DNA of 64,000 bases from Azotobacter salinestris (GTDB lineage Bacteria; Pseudomonadota; Gammaproteobacteria; Pseudomonadales; Pseudomonadaceae): the NCBI RefSeq assembly GCF_009363155.1, contig NZ_CP045302.1:75001-139000 (forward strand), written 5' to 3'. Shown piece after piece: positions 33,130-40,142 of the stretch. The notes under the pieces were generated by a model. The model worked only from the letters and a program-made list of their open reading frames with translations, had not been told where the DNA came from and searched no databases. Numbering within the stretch: position 1 is the stretch's first letter; each line of letters opens with the position of its first letter. The position numbers were made by a program, and so were the translations under genes.

Positions 33130-34755
33130 ATGAGCACCGAGAGCCGTCTGCACAACCTTTTCCCCTCTGCCAACGACATTCCCGAGCAATACCGCCTGGG
33201 CGCGCCGATCGAGCAGCGCGAGTACCTGATCGATGGCAAGCTGTGCCGCTGGGAAGGCCCGCTGGCCGCCGTGCGCAGCCCCATCCACCTGAAGACCGAC
33301 AAGGGTGACGAGCAGGTCGTCCTCGGCAGCACCCCGCTGCTCGACGCCGACGCCGCGCTGACCGCCCTGGACGCCGCGGTCAAGGCCTACGACAACGGCC
33401 AGGGCCTGTGGCCGAGCATGCCGGTGGCCGAACGCATCCAGCACGTCGAGACCTTCCTCGCCCGCATGCGCGAGCAGCGCGAGGCGGTGGTCAAGCTGCT
33501 GATGTGGGAGATCGGCAAGAACCTCAAGGACGCCGAGAAGGAGTTCGACCGCACCTGCGACTACATCGTCGACACCATCCAGGAGCTCAAGGAACTGGAC
33601 CGCCGCTCCAGCCGCTTCGAGCTGGAGCAGGGCACCCTCGGCCAGATCCGCCGCGTGCCGCTGGGCGTGGCGCTGTGCATGGGCCCCTACAACTACCCGC
33701 TGAACGAGACCTTCACCACCCTGATCCCGGCGCTGATCATGGGCAACACCGTGGTGTTCAAGCCGGCCAAGTTCGGCGTGCTGTTGATCCGCCCGCTGCT
33801 CGAGGCGTTCCGCGACAGCTTCCCGGCCGGGGTGATCAACGTCATCTACGGGCGCGGCCGCGAGACCGTCAGCGCGCTGATGGAAACCGGCAAGATCGAC
33901 GTGTTCGCCTTCATCGGCACCAACAAGGGCGCCAGCGACCTGAAGAAGCTGCACCCGCGCCCACACCGCCTGCGCGCCGCGCTCGGCCTGGACGCCAAGA
34001 ACCCCGGCATCGTGCTGCCCGAGGTGGACCTGGACAACGCGGTCAGCGAGGCGATCACTGGCGCGCTGTCGTTCAACGGCCAGCGCTGCACGGCGCTGAA
34101 GATCCTCTTCGTCCACGAGCAGGTGGTCGATCAGTTCCTCGAGAAGTTCAACGCCAAGCTCGCCGCGCTCAAGCCGGGCATGCCCTGGGAGCCGGGCGTG
34201 GCGCTGACCCCGCTGCCGGAGCCGGGCAAGACCGACTTCCTGGCCACCCTGGTGGCCGACGCCCGGGCCAAGGGTGCGAAGGTGGTCAACCCGGGCGGCG
34301 GCGAGGCGCGCGAGACCTTCTTCTACCCGGCGGTGCTCTACCCGGTGACTCCGGAGATGCGCGTCTACCAGGAAGAGCAGTTCGGTCCGCTGGTGCCGGT
34401 GGTGCCCTACCGCGACCTGCAGACGGTGATCGACTACGTGCGCGAGTCGGACTTCGGCCAGCAACTGTCGATCTTCGGCAACGATCCGAAGCAGGTCGGC
34501 AAGCTGGTCGATGCCTTCGCCAACCAGGTCGGGCGGATCAACATCAACGCCCAGTGCCAGCGCGGCCCGGACAGCTTCCCGTTCAACGGCCGGAAGAACT
34601 CGGCCGAGGGCACCCTGTCGGTGTACGACGCGCTGCGCGTGTTCTCGATCCGCACCCTGGTGGCGACCAAGTTCCAGGAGGACAACAAGCAGCTGATCAG
34701 CGAGATCATTCGCAACCGCGAATCGAGCTTCCTGACCACCGACTACATCTTCTGA
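33130..34755 (+). CDS. gapN: NADP-dependent glyceraldehyde-3-phosphate dehydrogenase, aldehyde-dehydrogenase type
   Basis: The 541-residue ALDH-superfamily protein should oxidise glyceraldehyde 3-phosphate directly to 3-phosphoglycerate, yielding NADPH and bypassing phosphoglycerate kinase. The nucleophile is Cys320 in FNGQRCTALK. Cofactor and substrate segments include GPYNYPLNET and FKPAKFGVL. The usual general-base Glu motif (L-E-x-K-N) appears as LDAKN here, so Glu seems replaced by Asp. In P. aeruginosa a homologue follows the gluconate permease gene. It closes the pyk-eno-gapN run. Confidence 0.88.
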   Translation: MSTESRLHNLFPSANDIPEQYRLGAPIEQREYLIDGKLCRWEGPLAAVRSPIHLKTDKGDEQVVLGSTPLLDADAALTALDAAVKAYDNGQGLWPSMPVAERIQHVETFLARMREQREAVVKLLMWEIGKNLKDAEKEFDRTCDYIVDTIQELKELDRRSSRFELEQGTLGQIRRVPLGVALCMGPYNYPLNETFTTLIPALIMGNTVVFKPAKFGVLLIRPLLEAFRDSFPAGVINVIYGRGRETVSALMETGKIDVFAFIGTNKGASDLKKLHPRPHRLRAALGLDAKNPGIVLPEVDLDNAVSEAITGALSFNGQRCTALKILFVHEQVVDQFLEKFNAKLAALKPGMPWEPGVALTPLPEPGKTDFLATLVADARAKGAKVVNPGGGEARETFFYPAVLYPVTPEMRVYQEEQFGPLVPVVPYRDLQTVIDYVRESDFGQQLSIFGNDPKQVGKLVDAFANQVGRININAQCQRGPDSFPFNGRKNSAEGTLSVYDALRVFSIRTLVATKFQEDNKQLISEIIRNRESSFLTTDYIF

Positions 34756-34763
34756 CGGGCGAT

Positions 34764-34792
34764 GCCGGACAGCGCTTCCCGTGCTGTCCGGC
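34764..34792 (+). terminator. Hairpin after gapN
   Basis: GCCGGACAGC / GCTGTCCGGC is a perfect ten-base stem starting eight bases after the gapN stop. It lacks a T tract but is well placed to end the pyk-eno-gapN transcript. Confidence 0.55.
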
Positions 34793-34908
34793 CGCTATCC
34801 GGGCCGCGTTCTGTCTGTATTTTCTCGCTCCGGGGACAGGCTGAGAAAACGATGTCCGGATAGCGGATCCGGCTATACCTTGAAACAAAGTTGCTCTATC
34901 ATGAGACC

Positions 34909-34926
34909 AGCTGAAACGTTTCAGCT
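34909..34926. promoter_or_regulatory. LacI-family operator, Cra (FruR)-like
   Basis: AGCTGAAACGTTTCAGCT is a perfect 18-base palindrome. Its core TGAAACGTTTCA is identical to the inner 12 bases of the P. putida Cra consensus I recall (TTGAAACGTTTCAA). It lies about 420 bases before lamB, so it could act on a distal promoter or an unseen transcript. Other LacI-family regulators bind similar sites. Confidence 0.65.
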
Positions 34927-35248
34927 TAAGCCGCTTCACTGCGCTGTTTCAGTCTGAGGAATGCCCCCTCATGGCTTCGAATAAATATAAGAAGGTTCAC
35001 TGACATGCTGTATTGCCCATCCTTGTCTCCTGAATTCATTCGCTGCCCCTCTCTTGTCCGTTCCTCGGCTGTCTGCGCCTGCCCGAGCGGCCCCGTGTGG
35101 AAGCGTTCTTCCACGCCAGCACGAAGTCCCTTGCTCACGCCTGGCTCCTGAGGCCTGTGAAGGCGCGAGGGCGAGGGTAAAGCCCTTCATCTCCCGGACG
35201 ACCAGGTAGCCCTGCGCACTGGAGTCTGTCGGTGCAGCGATGATATAA

Positions 35249-35262
35249 AGATAGCGCTATCT
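35249..35262. promoter_or_regulatory. GntR-like operator before lamB (perfect palindrome)
   Basis: AGATAGCGCTATCT is a perfect 14-base palindrome 88 bases upstream of the porin gene, overlapping a plausible promoter (tgatataaag just before it). It is the best copy of the four related sites. Confidence 0.7.
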
Positions 35263-35327
35263 ACTGGATTGCAAGTTCTTGGCGGTAATCGGCGATTGTT
35301 CTGGGTACAGGTCTTTACCGGCCAGAA

Positions 35328-35338
35328 AACAATAAGAA
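35328..35338 (+). promoter_or_regulatory. Hfq/Crc-type A-rich motif before lamB
   Basis: AACAATAAGAA exactly fits AAnAAnAAnAA and lies two bases before the ggagcgg ribosome site of lamB, the typical place for Crc-Hfq translational repression of a sugar porin. Confidence 0.6.
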
Positions 35339-35349
35339 TCGGAGCGGTT

Positions 35350-36588
35350 ATGAAAAGAAGTTTGATGAAAAAGACACTTTATCCACTGTGTGTCTTTCTT
35401 GCGTTTCCCCTGTCAGCCCAGGCGCTCAATTTCAGCGGCTATTACCGCCTCGGGATCGGCGGCAACAGCAAAGGCGGTACGCAATCCTGCTTCCAGTTGC
35501 CCGGTGCGCCCTCGAAATACCGGCTCGGCAACGAGTGCGAGCAGTGGAGCGAACTTGCCTGGGACCACGATATCGCCCTTGCCGATGGGTCGACGCTCTC
35601 CGGCATGGTCATGGGCGGCTTCTACAACCCCATCGGGCACAAGCCGAAGTTCAAGGACTCCAACGAGCATGGCGGTGGTTCCTCGCGGATCCAGCAGATG
35701 TTCGTCGAGTGGAAGAACGCCGCGGTGCTCAACGGCGGCAACTTCTGGGTCGGGCGCCGCTACTACAAGCGGAACGACATCCACATGACCGACTTCTACT
35801 ACTGGAACCAGAGCGCCACCGGTTTCGGTTTCGACGAAGTGCCGATCGGCGACCTGCGCTACAGCTACGTCTTCTCGCGCAAGGACAGTTATTGGCAGAA
35901 CCCCTACGTCACCCGCCACGACTTCAACGTCAACGGCTTCAAGACCAACCCCGGCGGCGAAGTGCAGGTGGGCGTCAGTTATCTGCAGGAGCCAGGCGGT
36001 AGCGACAAACACAGCGGCTGGTCGGTGGCCGTGCAGCACAAGCAGGAAGGCTTCCTCGGCGGCAAGTACAACACCTTCGCCCTGCAATACGGCGAGGGGC
36101 CGGGCACGTCGCTGGGTTACACCGGAGATTCCAACCTGGACAAGGAAAACAAGAGCTGGCGTATGGTCGAGTACTTCGACTGGCAGACCACCGAGCGTTT
36201 CGGCGGCCAGTTCCAGGTGATCTACCAGAAGGACGTCCGTCCCGATGGCGACAACATGCGCTGGCTGTCGGTCGGCGTGCGGCCGGTCTATGCCTTCACC
36301 GAGACGTTCAAGCTGAGCGCCGAGGTCGGCCACGACCAGATCAAGGCGACCGACGGCACCCGCAAGTTGACCAAGTTCACCGTCGCGCCGACCTGGTCGC
36401 CGGGCGGTCCGGGCTTCTGGGCGCGTCCGGAGCTGCGCCTCTACTACACCTATGCCACCTGGAACGAGGCGGCGCAGCGCGCGGCCACCGAAATGAACCC
36501 CGATTCCGCGCTGTCCGAGACCGGCGCCTTCGGTACCGACCGCCACGGCAGCAACTTCGGCGTGCAGGTCGAGTACTGGTGGAAGTGA
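35350..36588 (+). CDS. lamB: LamB-family maltoporin-like outer membrane sugar channel
   Basis: The 412-residue protein has a signal peptide cleaved after AQA (residue 25) and mature sequence starting LNFSGYYRLGIGG. It matches E. coli LamB over SKYRLGNECEQW, WVGRRYYKRNDIHMTDFYYW and the C-terminal aromatic strand QVEYWWK. It should form an 18-stranded trimeric channel for sugars. The start has GGAG six bases upstream. Its place at the end of a gluconate/Entner-Doudoroff island with GntR- and Cra-like sites suggests that the substrate is a sugar or sugar acid feeding this pathway rather than maltodextrin, but this is inference. Confidence 0.9.
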   Translation: MKRSLMKKTLYPLCVFLAFPLSAQALNFSGYYRLGIGGNSKGGTQSCFQLPGAPSKYRLGNECEQWSELAWDHDIALADGSTLSGMVMGGFYNPIGHKPKFKDSNEHGGGSSRIQQMFVEWKNAAVLNGGNFWVGRRYYKRNDIHMTDFYYWNQSATGFGFDEVPIGDLRYSYVFSRKDSYWQNPYVTRHDFNVNGFKTNPGGEVQVGVSYLQEPGGSDKHSGWSVAVQHKQEGFLGGKYNTFALQYGEGPGTSLGYTGDSNLDKENKSWRMVEYFDWQTTERFGGQFQVIYQKDVRPDGDNMRWLSVGVRPVYAFTETFKLSAEVGHDQIKATDGTRKLTKFTVAPTWSPGGPGFWARPELRLYYTYATWNEAAQRAATEMNPDSALSETGAFGTDRHGSNFGVQVEYWWK

Positions 36589-37118
36589 AACCGGGGGCCG
36601 GCCGGTTCGGCGTGGCGGACGAAAGCCCCTGGCCCGTGACCGATGGGCAGCAGGATCCGGGCAGGCGATGGCCGGAAGGGAAGGGGAGTCGAGGCTCCCT
36701 TTCTGCCTGTCTCTGATCGAGAGCGAGCGCCGCGACTCCGCCCCAGGAGTCCGCAAGGCCTGTGTGACGGTGCTGTACAAGCCCGCCCTTGTCGAACCGG
36801 ACATCTCTACGCCTCTTGTTTTTATAGGCTCTGTAGTTAACGTTAACATAGCGTTTTTGCAACCTTTTGGCAAGGCCATCGCCCGTGCGTTTTCATGGGG
36901 GTGTGTCCTTTGCTGTTGGTTTCTCGATAGGATCTGCGGAAGCAGAACTTGAACCCTGTCGGGGAGAGGCGCCGCGCCGACAATATCGCCTCGGACGTAC
37001 CTCCTATGGCCCTTGGCAACACGGGCTCCGTTATCTGTATGGCCATACAGATAAAGGTTGCCTGAACGCCCGTTAATGCACATGCTTGGCGCCATCGCGA
37101 CAACCCACGATGGCGACC
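36589..37118. other. Intergenic region between lamB and topB with two palindromes
   Basis: About 530 bases without a convincing gene. It contains GTTAACGTTAAC (36836-36847), a perfect 12-base palindrome in an AT-rich patch, and a perfect 24-base palindrome at 37031-37054. Base composition changes from GC-rich to mixed, unlike the coding regions on either side. Confidence 0.5.
37031..37054. repeat. Perfect 24-bp palindrome upstream of topB
   Basis: The half TTATCTGTATGG is followed directly by its exact reverse complement, with no spacer. It ends 65 bases before the topB start. The lack of a loop favours a dimeric protein-binding site over a terminator. No known operator came to mind. Confidence 0.6.
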
Positions 37119-39059
37119 ATGCGGCTCTTCCTCTGCGAAAAACCCTCCCAGGCCAAGGACATCGCCCGAGTGCTCCAGGCCACCCGGCGCGGCGACGGCT
37201 GCTGGCTCGGGCCGGACGTGACGGTGACCTGGTGCATCGGCCACCTGCTGGAAACCGCGCCGCCGGATGCCTACGACGCGCGCTACAAGCGCTGGGACCT
37301 CGCCGACCTGCCCATCGTCCCCGAGCGCTGGAAGATGCTGGTCAAGCCGAAGACCGCCAGCCAGTTCAAGGCGGTCAAGCGCCTGCTCGGCGAGTGCAGG
37401 GAACTCGTCATCGCCACCGACGCCGACCGCGAGGGCGAGATGATCGCCCGTGAAATCCTCGAACACTGCCGCTATCGCGGGCCGATCCAGCGGCTGTGGC
37501 TGTCCGCGCTGGACGACGCCTCGATCCGCAAGGCGCTCAAGGCGCTCAAGCCGGGCGCCGAGACCTTCAGTCTCTACCACTCCGCCCTGGGCCGTTCCCG
37601 CGCCGACTGGCTGATCGGCATGAACATGAGCCGGCTGTTCACCCTGCTCGGACGCCAGTCCGGCTATCAGGGCGTGCTGTCAGTGGGCCGCGTGCAGACG
37701 CCGACCCTGCGTCTGGTGGTGGACCGCGACCGCAGCATCGCCGACTTCGTGCCGGTGCCCTTCTGGGCCATCGAGGTGCAGCTGCTGGCCGCGGGCACGC
37801 CTTTCACTGCCCAGTGGCGTGCGCCGGAAGATGCCTGCGACGACCAAGGGCGCTGCCTCAAGCAGGCGCTGGCGCAGCAGGCGGCGGAGGCCATGCGGCG
37901 CGCCGGCAGCGCGCAGCTGATCGAGCTCAAGACCGAGCGGATGCGCGAGGCGCCGCCGCTGCCGTTCGACCTTGGCACCCTGCAGGAGGTCTGCTCGAAG
38001 AGGCTCGGCCTCGGCGCCCAGGAAACCCTGGACATCACCCAGGCGCTCTACGAGACGCACAAGGTCATCACCTATCCGCGCAGCGACTGCGGCTACCTGC
38101 CGGTCAGCCAGCACGGTGAGGCACGGGCGATCCTCGCCGCGCTGGGCCAGGCCGATCCGGCGCTGGCCGAGCTGATGCGCCATATCGATCCGCAGCGCCG
38201 CTCGCGGGCCTGGAACGATGCCAAGGTCGGCGCTCATCACGGCATCATCCCCACCGCTGCCGCGCAGAGCCTCGACCGCCTGGTCGGCAAGCAGCGTGCC
38301 GTCTACACCATGATCCGCGCGCGCTACCTGGCGCAGTTCCTGCCCAACCACGAGTACGACCGCACCCAGGCCGATTTCGACTGCGCCGGCCATGCCCTGC
38401 GTGCGGTGGGCAAGCGCATCGTCGAGACCGGCTGGCGGCGCGCGCTGCCCGAGGCCCTGACCCCGGCGAAAGGGCGCGAGGCCCCCGAGCCGCAGGCCCT
38501 GCCGGCGCTCACCGAAGGGCAGGACTGCGTGGTGGACGAGGTGACGCTCAAGGACCTCCGGACCCAGCCGCCCAAGCCCTACACCGAGGGCGACCTGATC
38601 AAGGCGATGAAGAACGTCGCCAAGCTGGTCGACGACCCGCGCCTCAAGCAGAAGCTCAAGGACACCACCGGCATCGGCACCGAGGCGACCCGCGCCGGGA
38701 TCATCCAGGGCCTCATCGACCGCGGCTACCTGGTCAAGCAGGGCAAGGCGCTGGCCGCCACGCCGGCCGCCTTCAGCCTGATCGACGCTGTGCCACGGCC
38801 GATCGCCGACCCCGGCACCACGGCGATCTGGGAGCAGGCGCTGGACATGGTGCAGAGCGGCGAGATGAGCCTGGAGGAGTTCGTCGCCAAGCAGTCGGCC
38901 TGGATGAGCAAGCTCGTCGAGCGCTGTGCCGGCCTGCGCCTGACCATCAGCGGCCCGGCGATTCCGGCCGGCCGCGCCGGCGCGCCCTGGAAGAAGAAGC
39001 GCAAGGCGGGCAGGGCCGCCGGCGGCCGGCGCAGCGCCAAGCCGGCCGCGCCGGCCTGA
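37119..39059 (+). CDS. topB: DNA topoisomerase III
   Basis: The 646-residue type IA topoisomerase relaxes and decatenates DNA. The Toprim domain starts MRLFLCEKPSQAKDIARVLQ and includes TDADREGEM; the active-site Tyr319 is in ITYPRSDCGYLP. A basic tail (WKKKRKAGRA...) replaces the zinc-binding domains of some homologues. I chose ATG at 37119 because it begins the family sequence; an in-frame ATG nine bases earlier is possible. It converges with the AttH-like gene. Confidence 0.95.
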   Translation: MRLFLCEKPSQAKDIARVLQATRRGDGCWLGPDVTVTWCIGHLLETAPPDAYDARYKRWDLADLPIVPERWKMLVKPKTASQFKAVKRLLGECRELVIATDADREGEMIAREILEHCRYRGPIQRLWLSALDDASIRKALKALKPGAETFSLYHSALGRSRADWLIGMNMSRLFTLLGRQSGYQGVLSVGRVQTPTLRLVVDRDRSIADFVPVPFWAIEVQLLAAGTPFTAQWRAPEDACDDQGRCLKQALAQQAAEAMRRAGSAQLIELKTERMREAPPLPFDLGTLQEVCSKRLGLGAQETLDITQALYETHKVITYPRSDCGYLPVSQHGEARAILAALGQADPALAELMRHIDPQRRSRAWNDAKVGAHHGIIPTAAAQSLDRLVGKQRAVYTMIRARYLAQFLPNHEYDRTQADFDCAGHALRAVGKRIVETGWRRALPEALTPAKGREAPEPQALPALTEGQDCVVDEVTLKDLRTQPPKPYTEGDLIKAMKNVAKLVDDPRLKQKLKDTTGIGTEATRAGIIQGLIDRGYLVKQGKALAATPAAFSLIDAVPRPIADPGTTAIWEQALDMVQSGEMSLEEFVAKQSAWMSKLVERCAGLRLTISGPAIPAGRAGAPWKKKRKAGRAAGGRRSAKPAAPA

Positions 39060-39071
39060 AGCGGGCCGGCT

Positions 39072-40142
39072 TCAGTAGCCGGTCATTTCCAGGTAGCCGC
39101 GCCCGCCGGGATTGCCCTTCAGGCGCACCGGGCCTTCCCAGTAGGGGAAGGCGGTGCCCATCCAGGCGCGCGGCTGGATGGCCTCGGCCTGCACGTCCAC
39201 GCCATGCCCGGGCACCTGCACGCGCCAGCGGGTCGGGACCTTGCGGCCGTTTTCCTGACGCGTCCAGGCCCGCTCGGTAAGGCGGATCTGCTCGCCGCGC
39301 AGAGCCTCGGTGCGACCGTCGGCGGCGATCCAGGTGCCGGCGCGGTAGTGCTCGCCGTCGCGCTGGCGCACCCGGAACAGCATCAGCTTGGCGCCGCCAT
39401 CCAGATGCAGGGAAAACCAGTCCCAGCCTTCCTGCCCGGCGGCCAGCGGCCGGCTGCTCCATTCCCGGTCGAGCCAGGCCCGCCCGTTGACCCGATGACG
39501 TTCGCCTCCGTGCTCGATCTCGCCTTCGATTCGGTAGAACGGCTGGCTGTAGTACCAGGAGGCCTGCCCCTGACCGGATTTCTCGCTGTAACCCTGCTCG
39601 CCGTGCAGCACTAGCGGGCCCTCGCTGACCAGGTTCAGGCGATAGCCGAAGCCCGGGCCGGCGGCCTGCATCTGCAAGCGTTCCAGCCCTTCGCCGTCCC
39701 TGCTGTACAGCGACCAATCGTCGATCCAGGCGCGAAAGGGCCGAGCTTCGACGCCCGCCTGGCCAATGCCGCCGCGGGCCAGGGTTTCGCCGTAGCGGTG
39801 GGCGGACGGGCCGGTCAGGGCGGCGTGGCCCATCCACAGGTTGGGACTGCTCCAGCCGGGTTCGTCGGGGCCCGGGCGCAGCGCCGAGCGGAACAGCGTC
39901 CACTGCACGCCCCAGTCGCGGCCCTGCGCGTCGGTCAGGTTGGCGGTGACGTACCACCACTCAACGCGATAGCCGTAGTGGGCGCCGTGGTCGGCTGGGA
40001 AACTCAACGGGCGTCCCCGCTCGACCTGGGCGTAGGCGGCGGCCTCTCGTCCGAGACCGGCGAAGCCGGCTTGCGGTTCCGGTACCTGGTCGCAGGCCGC
40101 GAGCAGCAGGGCGGCGCCGAGGGCGAGATAGCTAGCGTTCAT
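39072..40142 (-). CDS. AttH/CrtC-family lipoprotein (lipocalin-like) of an ABC exporter operon
   Basis: The 356-residue protein starts with a lipoprotein signal (LLLAAC, lipidated Cys17) and contains the hydroxyneurosporene-synthase/AttH-type lipocalin fold, seen in GYRVEWWYVTANL, NLWMGHAALT, WLDREWSS and GWDWFSLHLDGG. Homologues sit in attEFGH-like operons with an ABC transporter and their biochemical role is unclear. The start overlaps the permease gene by 11 bases, so it is translationally coupled. Periplasmic, membrane-tethered location is expected. Confidence 0.85.
   Translation of the reverse strand: MNASYLALGAALLLAACDQVPEPQAGFAGLGREAAAYAQVERGRPLSFPADHGAHYGYRVEWWYVTANLTDAQGRDWGVQWTLFRSALRPGPDEPGWSSPNLWMGHAALTGPSAHRYGETLARGGIGQAGVEARPFRAWIDDWSLYSRDGEGLERLQMQAAGPGFGYRLNLVSEGPLVLHGEQGYSEKSGQGQASWYYSQPFYRIEGEIEHGGERHRVNGRAWLDREWSSRPLAAGQEGWDWFSLHLDGGAKLMLFRVRQRDGEHYRAGTWIAADGRTEALRGEQIRLTERAWTRQENGRKVPTRWRVQVPGHGVDVQAEAIQPRAWMGTAFPYWEGPVRLKGNPGGRGYLEMTGY

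Larger units (their letters stand above)
34756..35349. other. Long structured intergenic region between gapN and lamB
   Basis: No protein gene is apparent. From left to right it contains a ten-base-stem hairpin (34764-34792) and a nested inverted repeat (34792-34866). A LacI/Cra-type palindrome follows (34909-34926), then a short inverted repeat GTGGAAG/CTTCCAC (35097-35114). A perfect GntR-like site (35249-35262) and a Hfq/Crc motif (35328-35338) lie closest to lamB. A small RNA in the middle part cannot be excluded. Confidence 0.5.
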
